In this document: positions 9,377 through 19,739 of the stretch, in pieces
Numbering within the stretch: the first letter of the stretch is position 1
How the letters are laid out: each line of letters begins with the position of its first letter
Origin: Flagellimonas oceanensis
GTDB taxonomy: Bacteria > Bacteroidota > Bacteroidia > Flavobacteriales > Flavobacteriaceae
Length of the DNA stretch: 64,000 nucleotides
Direction: 5' to 3'
Assembly: GCF_003992595.1 (NCBI RefSeq)
Contig: NZ_RZNA01000031.1
Span: forward strand, 1-64,000
The notes under the pieces: model-generated
Database searches by the model: none
Told to the model about the DNA's origin: nothing
What the model saw: only the letters and a program-made list of their open reading frames with translations
Translations under genes and position numbers: made by a program

Positions 9377-12300
9377 TTACTGAACTATTTTCACCCACTG
9401 TCCTTTGTTTCGGGCTTGGTAATTGTTGTCATACATCGCTTCAGCCTGGGCCCCGGGCAGATAATAATCGCCCAAGAACGATGCATTCAATTTGATGGTA
9501 AAGACTTTTGATTTTTTAGTGTCCAAATCAAAATATAGATTGGTACGATCGTCCCGTGTATCCACATAATCCGCTTTGGATGCATTTTCATTGTCCCCGC
9601 TTACAAAAGAGGTGTCCACAATTTCCCATCCGCTGGGTACAATGTGCGTAAGGGCAACATTGTCGATATAGTCATCGGAACTGTTGAAAATAGTCACTTT
9701 TGCTTCAAACTCTGTTCCTTGTCGCAATTCGTTCACATTGACCGAATTACCGAGCGGGTCCACATAGTTGACAGACAATCGTAGGTTTTGCTGTTGTCCC
9801 AATTCCTCGCCCACCGGTAATTTGCCCGTTTGGGTAAGGGTAGCGTAAATGATGTTTCCTTGATTGTTTTTCACTTCGATTTCTTCTTTAAACGAAGTGA
9901 CGGAAAGTTCTCGTTGTGCTATGGCCCGATCAGTTTTTACATTGATGCTTTTTCCATTGTTGGTAAAAGTAAGGTCGATGGACCTGCCGCCATTTTCCAT
10001 TACCATTTTGGACATGGCCAAGAGCGCAAATGCAGTCTCTTGGGTGCTGTACCATCGTTGCGATGATAAATTCTTGGCCAAAGAAACGGCTAGTTCTCTT
10101 TGTTGTGCGTCGCCCAATATGACCATGGTTTCCAACGCCATGGCTCGGTTTCTGAATACGGAACCATAGGTTCTGTAATTGTAATTGTTGGCGGTAAAGT
10201 TGATGTTCGCCTTTTGGGCAATGGCTTCTGCCACCTCTTTTTTACCTACCAAGGCATAAGCGGCAGCCAACCGCCATTTGGCCTCGTTGCTGAGGTTTGC
10301 GGTTTCCCGTAAACGGTTCATTGCGGCCAGTTCGGGTTGCTGGGCCAAAGCCAAAGTGTACAAACGGTAGGCTTGTGAAACATCGTCGTTGTAATAAGTG
10401 CTTTGGTTGCTCCATTGACGTGCAGCATTCTTTTGGTATCTCAACCAATTGCTCAGGAAAGTCAGGGGAAGTTGATATCCTTCTTTTTTGGCTTCCAACA
10501 TAAAATGTCCTGCGTATGAAGTTCCCCAATCATCCGCATTTCCGTAAGCTGGCCAATAGCTCAATCCGCCATTGGGAACTTGGAAATCGCCAAGTCGGTC
10601 AATAGCAGCTTTGATGTTTTTCTCAATCTCCTTCTTTTTATCAAAAGTGATATCCAATACATCTGCCAAGAATAATTGCGGGAAGGCCGCAGAAGTGGTT
10701 TGCTCCACACATCCGTGCGGATATCGCAACAGATAATCCATGCGTTTGGAGAAATCCATCGGTGGAAGCGTTGAGAATTCTATGAATGCCCCGTTGGTGC
10801 CCGATGTGCCAAAAGTTTCCATTGAAATGGACTGTGACGCATTTGGGTCGAGGGTGAACAGTTCACTTTTGGTAGTAACGGGATTTGGGTTTTCCACAAC
10901 GATTTCGGTCTCGTTGGATGCGCTTTCCCCAGCGCCCGTAGCCGTAACTTTTATGGTTTGGAACGATGATGTTGGATTGACTTTAAACTCAAAATTGACG
11001 ATTTGCTCCCCAACCGCATCGAAAGTGATGTTTTTGGATGTGCCGTTGATGGGTTCCAAAGCTTTTCCTGTATCAATATTGACCTGTACGTTTTTTACTT
11101 TGGGTTCCATGGCAAATACGGTAACTGGGATGGTCACGGTTTCGCCCGGAGATAGTTTTCGTGGAATGGAGGTCAATACCATCAAAGGCTTGCGCACGGG
11201 TGTGGTTTTCTCTGCATTGCCGTAAGCACTGTTCGGATTCCCTGCAACGACCATGGTTCGGACCGAACCTACATAGTTTGGCATATCGATGGTATGCGAT
11301 GCCTTTTCTCCTGCCTTTAAGGTAAATGGCCCCAAATAAGTGACCACAGGTTTGAAACGTTGTGCCTTTCGGTTTTTGCCACCAGCACCAATTCCACCAC
11401 CACCGATGGCGTAGATGTTGTCCACACTTACCGAGTAGGCTCCCATCACATCATCAAAAATGTCGAAGGTCTTTACGCCCAAAGCTTGTCTGGCATAGAA
11501 AGCACTGTGAATGTCGGGAGTATTGAAACGTGTCAGGTCCAAAAGCCCATCATCTACCACGGCCAAAGAATAGGTCATTGGTTTATTGTTGGCTTCAGAC
11601 ACCGTGACCTTATGTGATGTTTCTGGTTGCAGTACTTCGGGCATACTGATTTGCGGTTCCAAGAATGTCGCGGGATTTTCCACCAAGAGCGGAACAACCC
11701 CGTACAATCGGATGGGCAAATCATTTTTAACCTGACTATGCGGTTGCAACAAGGAAATGTTCACGTAGGCATTTGGTGCCATTTCCGCGGTAATCGGAAT
11801 ACTGGCCTGAGTTTCTTTGGCTGAGGTCTCCATCCATTGCTGGGAGAGCACCTCTGTACCATTTTCAATGCTGACCAAGGCACGACCGCCTTTGTCCGAT
11901 GGAAAAGTTACGGTCGCTTCTTCCCCAAGGGTATATTTTTCCTTATCGGTGGCGAAAATCAAAATTTTGGAGCTTTCGGCATCAGCGGATGCAGGTCTAC
12001 GCCACCAATTGCGATAAAAATAGGCGGTACGCCCTGTTGCGTGGCCCGAGACTTCGTCCATCACACGGATAAGGTAACGTCCTCCTTGCTCATCGGGAAC
12101 ATTGATGTTGAAATTGGCCTTTCCATCGCTTCCCGTAGTAACCTCCATTTCTTTGAAAGGTCGGTGGACGGTGGCATTTTCGTAGCGTGACAGGTTATCG
12201 TAACCACGGTTCCACCACCAACGCCATTCTATTTTGAATACTTGAACCTTTAGTTTTCGATTACCAGATGGATTTCCCTGCGCATTCACGGAAACTACGT

Positions 12301-14935
12301 CAAATGTATTGTTATCGTCCGTTAAAAAGGAACCATACCGTTTTGCTTCTGGCGAGCGTAGTCCCACAAAGTTGGAAAATGGCGCCAAATTTTTCGAGAA
12401 CACATCAATGGAAAAGTCGCCGCCTCCTTCAAATACCTTTGTGGTAAAAGTTGCTTGCAGCATTCCAGGAGCGTTGCCGTTCACATCTATTTTTTTGTTG
12501 ATGTTAAGCACACCATTGGCATCCAAATTTGATGAGATCCACTGTAGTTCCGTCTGGTTGAAGGTGCGAACAGGATCTTGGAAAACATAATCTTGATACT
12601 TTGGAAAGGCTGTTGAGGTCTCGCTCAAGGTGGCATTGATGTCAATCTTCAGATTACGTGCAGGAGCTCCGTGCAACCACTTTACTTCGGCTTTTCCTCG
12701 GTTGAAGGAGTTGGCCTCGAGTACCTCGTCGTCAAAAGCGAAATCCACTTTTAATCGATTGGGCTTTACCGTAGCTACTTTTAATGTTTTACTGAATTGT
12801 GCTCCTCCCACAATCACTTTGGCCGACCAATTTCCAGTAGGGGCTGTAGCTTCTGTTGGAATGGGGAAGTAGTAAAAATTCTTTTCTTTTTTGGCATATA
12901 AACCATCAGCAACGGGAATACTACCTCCTTTTGAAATAGTTCGCTGCACCAATTTTCCTCTTGCATCACTGACTTCCAAAGCCACGGGATGTCCTTGGGG
13001 CAAGGGATTGGCATTGTCATCCAAAACAAAGGTCAAATGGATGGCGTCTCCTGGTCTATGTACGCCTCTTTCGGTATATAAATAGCCTTGCAGCCCTTTT
13101 TGAAGTTGCTCTCCTGATACATCAAACTTACTGAGGGACAATGCATTGCCGTCCGCAAGTTTGGCGTAGGCAAAATTGTTGTTGTGCTCGGCCACGGCGA
13201 AGGCAATTCCCTTATCGCTATCGTAAACGGAAAGACCCTTGGCATCCGTAGTGGTCTCGCCAATGAGTTGTTGTTGGTAGTTATAGAGCTTTATTTTGGC
13301 GCCCGCTACGGGTTGAGTGGTAAGCAGATTGGTCACAGCAAAATGATGGGAGCGATTGGTTCCTTTTTTGACGATGAGTCCCAAATCGCTGCCCAGTAGA
13401 TTTGTTGCCGCTATCCTATCATAATTGAAGTAGGCAGAATGGCAAGGATTGTCACGCTGTTCCCAATTGTAGTCGTAATTTCTGTAATTGTAGATTTCAT
13501 TGTTCCAATAGCGCTCTTCTTGTGAGGCTTCATCAGAGCTTTGCTCCAAGGCATATTCGGTTGTGGATTCATCGGTTTCAGTGCTATCCCCACAATCGTA
13601 AGTGGTGTGTTCTTTTTTGAAACTGAACTCGACCCGATATAACGAACCTGGATTTATTTTAATCAATTCTGACAAATCGAGTCCGTGTGCCTGCCAATAG
13701 CTGGTGTTTTTGTTTCCATCTTCGGTCAAGGGAATTACTTTGTAAGCGACCCTGCGCCCAACGGGTCTAAAATCTGGATTGTAATTTTCGGTAAGGTCAT
13801 AGTTTTGGAGGTATTGGAGCATGTTGTCCTGATACACTTGAATTACACGAACTTCAACGGCAGCAAGGTTGACGGTCTCAAAATAAAGGGGCGTTGAAGC
13901 CGCGTTGGGTAAAATGGTTCCCTTGGAAATCAATCGCACAGCCGGTTTCAGCTGTTCAAAAGAGACCAGTTCGGAGAAATTGTTCTTTAAAGTAAACCCA
14001 TATTCACTTTTGATACCTTGAAAGGCATTGATGCGTACTTCGCCCAAAATCCGGTTGGATGGGTAGACCCTCAAAACATTTCCATTGATTTCATAACGAA
14101 GACTTTCAGCATTTTCAATGGTTACCAGACCATTGAGGTTTTGGTCTTGTTGCAACGGTTCGGAGAAGTTGAGGGTTAGCACGGCATTGGGTGCGGATGT
14201 GGTTTTGGCATCAACAATCACAAATTTGTTCTTGCCCGGTATGGGATAGGTTTCAGCGCCTTGGTTTTCAATATCGTAGTCATCGCCTGTCCAATTGATG
14301 GTTAGCTCGCTATCATCCGTTTTTCTGGAAATGCTATCAATTTTAAAGCTGAAGTATTGTGCGTTGTCCGACGTATTGTCCCATTTCACGGGAATACTTT
14401 TCTCTCCCTGCTTTACGGAGAGCACCGTTTTTATTTTTGATGCATCCAGGATGTCCGAAGCATCCAGGGTGCCCGTTAGGTATTGCCAATCTTTACTGTA
14501 CGACTGTAAATCTCCGAGATTAATCCTGAAATTCGGTGCAATGGTCTTAAAACTGAAAGTATAGGTCCTGAACTCACTCGGGATTTCTTCGAAAAGTTTG
14601 TTGAGCTTCAGACTGATGGTGTATTCTGTATTGGGTTTTAAATATTCTGTTGGCTGGTAGGTAAGTGCCCTTCCGTTTTCAATGATCAATTCGCCATCTA
14701 CTTTTGGTGAGATGTCCAAGTATTCCGAGGGAAGCTCTTGGGTCAGTTCAAACTGTTCCAATTGTTGGGCCAAGGCTATGGTAATGGGAGTGGAAATGCT
14801 TTGGTTGCCGTTGGTATGATAGCTGATATAATCCTTGAACTTGAAAAGATTATCGGTTTCGGAGTCGTTCTTTTTTTTACAGGATGTGACGAGGATCAGT
14901 AGTGCAATAGGTAGTGCTTTGAATAACCGGGACAT
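9377..14935 (-). CDS. bacterial alpha-2-macroglobulin lipoprotein
   Basis: A very large (1852-residue) protease-trapping lipoprotein. The signal peptide ends in LVTSC, with cysteine 19 for lipidation and KKK following. MG-type beta domains fill the N-terminal two thirds (for example GYLYTERGVHRPGDAIHLTF). The thioester domain has the intact motif HGCVEQ near residue 1408, so covalent capture of an attacking protease is possible. The alpha-helical thioester domain continues to about residue 1650, and a receptor-binding-like beta domain ends the chain. It is first in a two-gene operon with pbpC. Family knowledge supports a periplasmic defence role; the target proteases are unknown. Confidence 0.93.
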   Translation of the reverse strand: MSRLFKALPIALLILVTSCKKKNDSETDNLFKFKDYISYHTNGNQSISTPITIALAQQLEQFELTQELPSEYLDISPKVDGELIIENGRALTYQPTEYLKPNTEYTISLKLNKLFEEIPSEFRTYTFSFKTIAPNFRINLGDLQSYSKDWQYLTGTLDASDILDASKIKTVLSVKQGEKSIPVKWDNTSDNAQYFSFKIDSISRKTDDSELTINWTGDDYDIENQGAETYPIPGKNKFVIVDAKTTSAPNAVLTLNFSEPLQQDQNLNGLVTIENAESLRYEINGNVLRVYPSNRILGEVRINAFQGIKSEYGFTLKNNFSELVSFEQLKPAVRLISKGTILPNAASTPLYFETVNLAAVEVRVIQVYQDNMLQYLQNYDLTENYNPDFRPVGRRVAYKVIPLTEDGNKNTSYWQAHGLDLSELIKINPGSLYRVEFSFKKEHTTYDCGDSTETDESTTEYALEQSSDEASQEERYWNNEIYNYRNYDYNWEQRDNPCHSAYFNYDRIAATNLLGSDLGLIVKKGTNRSHHFAVTNLLTTQPVAGAKIKLYNYQQQLIGETTTDAKGLSVYDSDKGIAFAVAEHNNNFAYAKLADGNALSLSKFDVSGEQLQKGLQGYLYTERGVHRPGDAIHLTFVLDDNANPLPQGHPVALEVSDARGKLVQRTISKGGSIPVADGLYAKKEKNFYYFPIPTEATAPTGNWSAKVIVGGAQFSKTLKVATVKPNRLKVDFAFDDEVLEANSFNRGKAEVKWLHGAPARNLKIDINATLSETSTAFPKYQDYVFQDPVRTFNQTELQWISSNLDANGVLNINKKIDVNGNAPGMLQATFTTKVFEGGGDFSIDVFSKNLAPFSNFVGLRSPEAKRYGSFLTDDNNTFDVVSVNAQGNPSGNRKLKVQVFKIEWRWWWNRGYDNLSRYENATVHRPFKEMEVTTGSDGKANFNINVPDEQGGRYLIRVMDEVSGHATGRTAYFYRNWWRRPASADAESSKILIFATDKEKYTLGEEATVTFPSDKGGRALVSIENGTEVLSQQWMETSAKETQASIPITAEMAPNAYVNISLLQPHSQVKNDLPIRLYGVVPLLVENPATFLEPQISMPEVLQPETSHKVTVSEANNKPMTYSLAVVDDGLLDLTRFNTPDIHSAFYARQALGVKTFDIFDDVMGAYSVSVDNIYAIGGGGIGAGGKNRKAQRFKPVVTYLGPFTLKAGEKASHTIDMPNYVGSVRTMVVAGNPNSAYGNAEKTTPVRKPLMVLTSIPRKLSPGETVTIPVTVFAMEPKVKNVQVNIDTGKALEPINGTSKNITFDAVGEQIVNFEFKVNPTSSFQTIKVTATGAGESASNETEIVVENPNPVTTKSELFTLDPNASQSISMETFGTSGTNGAFIEFSTLPPMDFSKRMDYLLRYPHGCVEQTTSAAFPQLFLADVLDITFDKKKEIEKNIKAAIDRLGDFQVPNGGLSYWPAYGNADDWGTSYAGHFMLEAKKEGYQLPLTFLSNWLRYQKNAARQWSNQSTYYNDDVSQAYRLYTLALAQQPELAAMNRLRETANLSNEAKWRLAAAYALVGKKEVAEAIAQKANINFTANNYNYRTYGSVFRNRAMALETMVILGDAQQRELAVSLAKNLSSQRWYSTQETAFALLAMSKMVMENGGRSIDLTFTNNGKSINVKTDRAIAQRELSVTSFKEEIEVKNNQGNIIYATLTQTGKLPVGEELGQQQNLRLSVNYVDPLGNSVNVNELRQGTEFEAKVTIFNSSDDYIDNVALTHIVPSGWEIVDTSFVSGDNENASKADYVDTRDDRTNLYFDLDTKKSKVFTIKLNASFLGDYYLPGAQAEAMYDNNYQARNKGQWVKIVQ

Positions 14936-15203
14936 AGAAAAAGGGATGTTTTAATTCATCAATGATAACCTAAAGCAAGATAGTTAAAATTGGCTTTAAA
15001 AATTTTTCAGTCTATGGGGTTGCACTGGGATATTTTTTAATATCTGAAAAAGATGTGTGATTTTGATAATTTTTTACAGATTTTTTGCTGAAAATTGATT
15101 TTCAATGATTTTTTTCTAAAAATTTAGTTAAACGACATGGGAGCGTTTTTTCAAAACAATACTTTGGTCCTCAATTCAACCTAATCAAAAAACTAACCAT
15201 CAA
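14936..15203. other. divergent intergenic region
   Basis: An AT-rich gap between the divergent alpha-2-macroglobulin and receptor genes. It should hold both promoters, but I see no exact TAnnTTTG box for either. A short AT inverted repeat (ATATT-TTTT-AATAT) lies near 15032-15045. Nothing else stands out. Confidence 0.4.
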
Positions 15204-17987
15204 TTGAAAAGATTTTACGCTTACCTCATTTTTATTTCCCTATTTATTTCTTTTAACTCATACGGACAAGAATTTTTGGTCAAAGGTAAAATTGTGGATG
15301 CCGCTACGGGTTCGCCCATTGAGGCAGCGACTATTTATGCCGAGACTTTAAGGGATAGCAGTTTGATTACCTATACCATAACCAATGCCCAAGGAATCTT
15401 TGCTTTGGAAGGTAAAACGGCTTACAAGAAAGCCCGATTGGCTTTTTCTTCCAATGGATACCAATCGCAAACCAAGGAGGTTACCTTGGAGCCTGTGATT
15501 GAAATGGGTACCATTAAAATGGAAGAACAAGTGCAGTTACTGGAAGGGATTGACCTTATTGGCGAACGTGTTCCGATTACCATAAAGAAAGATACCCTTG
15601 AGTTTAATGCGGATTCCTTCAAGACCCGACCAGATGCGACTGTGGAAGATGTACTGAAGAAGCTGCCCGGTGTGGAAGTGGACAGCGACGGAACCATTAC
15701 GGTAAATGGCAAAGAGGTCAACCAAGTATTGGTAAACGGCCAGGTCTTTTTTAGTACCGACCCAAAAGTGGCCACAAAAACGCTTTCCAAGGACATCATC
15801 AGCAAAATCCAAATCACGGATACCAAGACAAAGGAGCAAGAGTTCATTGGAGAAGAAGGCGATGGCGAGAACAAGACCATTAACTTGACCCTCAAAGAAG
15901 ATAAGAACAAAGGGTATATGGGACGTCTTTCGGGAGGATATGGTACAGATGACCGCTACCAAGCCAATGGTTTGGTCAATTATTTTAACGATACCCAGCG
16001 AATAAGTGTTCTGGGAAGCTCGAACAATATCAATAATCCTGGTTTTTCCTTTGATGAAATCTATGAAATGGTGGGTAATGCCAGAGGTGGTGGAATAGGG
16101 TTTAACAGAAATGGAGGGTTTACCATAGGTAATATGTCCTTTGGATTTGGACAAGGAATCACTACATCCTCGACATTGGGTGCGAGCTATGCCGATCAGG
16201 ATAAAGGAAAGTACCGAGTGGATGGCAATTACTTTTTCTCTTATAGTGACTCCTATAATGATGAAAAAATTTCCAGGGAGAATATTTTGCCCGATGGCAG
16301 ATTTTTTACCGATACAGAAACCAGTTTCGTGGGAACTACCAACTCCAATCAAGGTTCAGCCAATTTGGAATTTGATATTGACAAAACCACTCGGATTACG
16401 GTTCAACCTAATTTGAGTGTGAACAATACGAATTCCACCAATGCGGAAAATACCGAGTCACGCGATGAGGATGGTAATTTGATCAACCAGAACAATTCCT
16501 TGGAGACCACAGATGGCTTCCGTAGAAATTTCAGCAATCGGGTTGAGTTGATGAAGAAATTGGATACGGTTGGGGGATATGTGAGATTGTATTTCAACAA
16601 TAACAATAGTGTTAACGATTCAGAATCCTTTATCAATTCCCAGAGCAGTATTTTTGGCGATGACCCTAGCGAGCAGGAGTTGGAACAACAGACCATAATC
16701 GATAATTCGAATGACAGCTATGAGGTTGGAGCAGCTTTTCGCCAACCCTTGAACAAGGATTTGTACTTGGATTTCAGGTATAGCTACGAGAACAACGAGC
16801 AAAAGAATGAACGTTCCGTTTCCAATTTTGATGAAGTCAGTGGGGCGTACGTTTACAACTCCATGTTGAGTTCCGATTTTAATTTCAATACCAATAAGCA
16901 TGCGCCCGAAATTAGATTTGGTTCCAACGGTAAAAAATTCCGCTTCAATGTAAGGGCACGATTGGAGCAAATAGCTTTGGACAATGAGGATTTTATCCAG
17001 TCCACCACTTTTTCAAAGGACTACAGTAAAGTGCTTTTAGGTTCGTTCTTCAATTACAATGTGGGAAGCAAACGATTGAGCATCCGGTATAACTCAAGGC
17101 TCAATTTACCTTCGGTAAACCAATTGCAGCCCGTGCCCAATGTGAGCAATCCGTTGAACATCATTGAGGGTAATCCCAATTTGGGTCCAGAAGTGAACCA
17201 TAGTGTTTACATGAATTTCAATAACTATAACTGGAAAGACAGAACGGGCTTGTTTGCCTATTCGGGAATCAATTTTGAGCAGGATAAAGTGGTTTCCATT
17301 ACCACTACGGACGAAAATTTCATCCGAACCACCACCTATGAGAATGTGAACGGCAATTACAATGGATGGATGGGCGTCAATTATTCCAAGCAGATCAAAA
17401 AGGATAGTGTCTATACATTAAAATATACCATAAGACCGGGAGCCAACATTAGCAAACAAGTAGGTTTTACCAACGGCAGAAGATTGGAAGCTAAGAACTT
17501 TAGTTTTAATCCAAGTGTTGGACTTTTGTTCAATTACAAAGAGATGCTCGAGATAGAGCCTGAGTATCGTATCGGAATAAGTTCTACGCGGTATAATCTG
17601 GACAATGTGGAGGATGTTGATTTTACAACCCACAATCTTGCGGTCAAGGTAACTTCGTATTGGCCCAAAAATGTAGTTTTTGGAAATGATATTACCTACA
17701 GCTATAATGGTAATTTAGGGGATGGATTTGACAAAGACGCTATATTTTGGAACATGAGCCTGGGCTTGCAAATGTTTAAAAAGAAAGCGACCTTAAAGGT
17801 ATTGGCCTATGATTTGCTCAATCAGAACATCAATACGCGAAGGACTACTGGGCAAGACTTTATTCAGGATTTTCAAGGTACAGTTCTCAAACGTTACTTT
17901 ATGGGCAGCTTAACCATCAAGTTTGATTCTTTTGGCGGTAAAGGAGCACCTAATAAAGGCGGCGGCCCTAGGTTTATGAGGCTTTAA
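15204..17987 (+). CDS. outer-membrane beta-barrel receptor with carboxypeptidase-regulatory-like domain
   Basis: A 927-residue TonB-receptor-like outer-membrane protein. The start is TTG at 15204, since it opens an intact signal peptide (MKRFYAYLIFISLFISF, cleavage near SYGQ). A CarboxypepD-regulatory-like domain spans about 25-105 (VKGKIVDAATGSPIEAATIYA). A plug-like domain follows (LKKLPGVEVDSDGTITVNGK), then a long outer-membrane barrel of the OMP_b-brl_3 type running to a glycine-rich end. No SusD partner is adjacent, so it is probably not a glycan-utilisation SusC. Its substrate is unknown. The last four bases overlap the stop of the restored frame of the convergent lipoprotein gene. Confidence 0.85.
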   Translation: MKRFYAYLIFISLFISFNSYGQEFLVKGKIVDAATGSPIEAATIYAETLRDSSLITYTITNAQGIFALEGKTAYKKARLAFSSNGYQSQTKEVTLEPVIEMGTIKMEEQVQLLEGIDLIGERVPITIKKDTLEFNADSFKTRPDATVEDVLKKLPGVEVDSDGTITVNGKEVNQVLVNGQVFFSTDPKVATKTLSKDIISKIQITDTKTKEQEFIGEEGDGENKTINLTLKEDKNKGYMGRLSGGYGTDDRYQANGLVNYFNDTQRISVLGSSNNINNPGFSFDEIYEMVGNARGGGIGFNRNGGFTIGNMSFGFGQGITTSSTLGASYADQDKGKYRVDGNYFFSYSDSYNDEKISRENILPDGRFFTDTETSFVGTTNSNQGSANLEFDIDKTTRITVQPNLSVNNTNSTNAENTESRDEDGNLINQNNSLETTDGFRRNFSNRVELMKKLDTVGGYVRLYFNNNNSVNDSESFINSQSSIFGDDPSEQELEQQTIIDNSNDSYEVGAAFRQPLNKDLYLDFRYSYENNEQKNERSVSNFDEVSGAYVYNSMLSSDFNFNTNKHAPEIRFGSNGKKFRFNVRARLEQIALDNEDFIQSTTFSKDYSKVLLGSFFNYNVGSKRLSIRYNSRLNLPSVNQLQPVPNVSNPLNIIEGNPNLGPEVNHSVYMNFNNYNWKDRTGLFAYSGINFEQDKVVSITTTDENFIRTTTYENVNGNYNGWMGVNYSKQIKKDSVYTLKYTIRPGANISKQVGFTNGRRLEAKNFSFNPSVGLLFNYKEMLEIEPEYRIGISSTRYNLDNVEDVDFTTHNLAVKVTSYWPKNVVFGNDITYSYNGNLGDGFDKDAIFWNMSLGLQMFKKKATLKVLAYDLLNQNINTRRTTGQDFIQDFQGTVLKRYFMGSLTIKFDSFGGKGAPNKGGGPRFMRL

Positions 17988-18476
17988 TCGAGATTTGGAA
18001 TATAGACCGTACTGAAAATTGTAAGTGCGGAAGGTTCCACCAACTCATACGAGTAACCATCAATGTTAAAACTCTCCAAGGTTGTGTAGGGACCACAACA
18101 TTCCCCCACTCTTGGGGAGGCTTGTTTCAATATCCATAGTAAATGAATCGGCTTCCTCAATAGCTATTGTGAATGATTGTTGCATGAATGGTCCCCTTGA
18201 GACAGGAATGGCCAAAAACATCCCCATATCGGGATATTCTTCAATTGTGAATGTTATTTCTTGGTTGTTTTGATTGAAAACCTCAATAAGGTTGGCATCG
18301 ATGGCACCATTGTCCAATAAATCATCATCGTTTTCAGGATTTAAAAATCGAAGATAGATGGTGTCATCAACTGTTGCACAAAGTACTGTCGCACAATTTA
18401 AATCCATGGAATCATCATCCGATTTGCATGAGGCCAATAAAACCGGGATAAACAATAAAAAGAGCTTTTTTGGCAT
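17984..18476 (-). pseudogene. small lipoprotein gene with a one-base frameshift
   Basis: A lipoprotein of unknown function (LLASC, cysteine 17, then KSDDDSMDL). As it stands the frame stops at 18066 after 136 residues. One extra base in the five-C run at 18113-18117 (G run on the coding strand) causes this. Removing one base continues the protein as SGECCGPYTTLESFNIDGYS and on to a stop at 17984-17986, giving 163 residues. The restored stop overlaps the convergent receptor stop by four bases, the same arrangement as three other convergent pairs here. This is either a real inactivating mutation, phase variation, or a sequencing error in a homopolymer. Confidence 0.75.
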
Positions 18477-18530
18477 AGCGTCTTTACCAAAAAGATGATA
18501 ACATGATGTTTAGGTTGCTTTACAACTGAT

Positions 18531-19319
18531 TTACCATCCTCCTGAGGCACCACCGCCCCCAAAGCCACCACCACCGAAGCCGCCACTAAAACCACCGCCT
18601 CCGCCAAAGCTTCCACTGCCAAATCCACCGGAGGAGCCAGAACTACGGCCCATGTTGCTCAGTATGATCATGTCCCAAATGTCGAGTCCACTGCCCCTAC
18701 GGCCACCTCGGCCACCACCGCCTTTGTTTTTGCGACTCCATAAAATAATGATGATGACAATAAAAATGATGATAGGGAAAAGGGCATCAACGGGAAATTT
18801 TTTGCCGTTGCTAAAAGAGCGGTCCTCTTTAAACTCGCCCGTCAATACCTTAAAAATGGCATCGGAACCTTTATCCAAGCCACCGTAGTAATCCCCTCTT
18901 TTAAATTCTGGGATGATTACGGTTTCAATGATGCGCTTTGACATTAAATCGGTAAGGCTGCCCTCCACACCATAACCTGTATTGATGGCGATTCTACGGT
19001 CGTCCCTTGCAAGGAGGACAAGTACGCCATTATCCTCGTCAGCTTGTCCAATACCCCACTTTTGGCCCCATTGTGCGCCTAGATAGTTGATGTTTTCCCC
19101 TTCGGTGGAACTGATTATGGCCACAACAATCTGAGTGGATGTACTATCGGAATACCGAACCAACTTTTGCTCCAAAGCATTGCTCTGCGGGGGCGATAAC
19201 AAGTTCACATAATCGTAAACACTTGTTTCTTTCTGTGGTTTTTCGGGTATGTTGAATTGCCCCCAAGCTAGGGAGACACATAAAAAAAACAGTAAAAAAC
19301 TAGCCTTTGGATATTGCAT
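18531..19319 (-). CDS. secreted TPM-domain protein with glycine-rich tail
   Basis: A 262-residue TPM-fold protein (YgcG type). It has a signal peptide (LLFFLCVSLAWGQ), then a TPM domain at about 35-150 with VNLLSPPQSNALEQKL, INYLGAQWGQKWGIG and DNGVLVLLARDDRRIAINTG. A transmembrane helix follows at about 178-195 (FPIIIFIVIIIILW), and the C-terminus is a run of GG/GF/SG residues. TPM proteins are linked to photosystem repair in plants and to membrane-protein handling in bacteria, but the bacterial role is poorly defined. It overlaps the upstream TPM gene by 20 bases and is last in the M23-MerR-LemA-TPM-TPM cluster. Confidence 0.85.
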   Translation of the reverse strand: MQYPKASFLLFFLCVSLAWGQFNIPEKPQKETSVYDYVNLLSPPQSNALEQKLVRYSDSTSTQIVVAIISSTEGENINYLGAQWGQKWGIGQADEDNGVLVLLARDDRRIAINTGYGVEGSLTDLMSKRIIETVIIPEFKRGDYYGGLDKGSDAIFKVLTGEFKEDRSFSNGKKFPVDALFPIIIFIVIIIILWSRKNKGGGGRGGRRGSGLDIWDMIILSNMGRSSGSSGGFGSGSFGGGGGFSGGFGGGGFGGGGASGGW

Positions 19320-19737
19320 CGTTCAGTTCATTGGTGTCGTCGTGGTTCCAAGGGAAATGGGCTTGCAGTTCCTTACCTGCCATGAGAATACCTTCAACGA
19401 TACCTTGTTTGAAATTTCCTTTTTTAAAGTGGGCGGCAATCACATCCTTGGTAGTGTCCCAGAATCCTTTGGGAACGGCCCTGTCAATGCCCTTACCACC
19501 ATAGATAACAAATTTTCTATCATCCACTGCAACATAGAGCAGCACCCCGTTGCCCTCCTTGGTGTTGTCCATTTTCAGAAAATGAAATACCTGCTGCGCT
19601 CTACTAAAGTGGTCTATTTTTGAAGATGCTTCAATGTGCACCCGTATTTCGCCTGAAGTATTGTTTTCAGCTTCAACAATGGCATTGACAATATCACTTT
19701 CCTCCTCAGCAGTCAAAAACTCTTCTACGTGTGACAT
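19300..19737 (-). CDS. soluble TPM-domain protein
   Basis: A 145-residue stand-alone TPM-fold protein with no signal peptide or membrane helix, thus probably cytoplasmic. Recognisable parts are FLTAEEESDIVNAIVEAE, NTSGEIRVHIEAS, GNGVLLYVAVDDRKFVIYGG and the helix FKQGIVEGILMAGKEL. It is the second kind of TPM protein in this operon: two bases separate it from lemA and it overlaps the secreted TPM gene by 20 bases. LemA next to one membrane and one soluble TPM protein is a recurrent Bacteroidota arrangement. The biochemical function is unknown. Confidence 0.85.
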   Translation of the reverse strand: MSHVEEFLTAEEESDIVNAIVEAENNTSGEIRVHIEASSKIDHFSRAQQVFHFLKMDNTKEGNGVLLYVAVDDRKFVIYGGKGIDRAVPKGFWDTTKDVIAAHFKKGNFKQGIVEGILMAGKELQAHFPWNHDDTNELNDAISKG

Positions 19738-19739
19738 AT

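Noticed and set aside
15537..16352. Long minus-strand frame inside the receptor gene
   Set aside because: It lies entirely within a well-supported receptor gene on the other strand and shows no protein family pattern.
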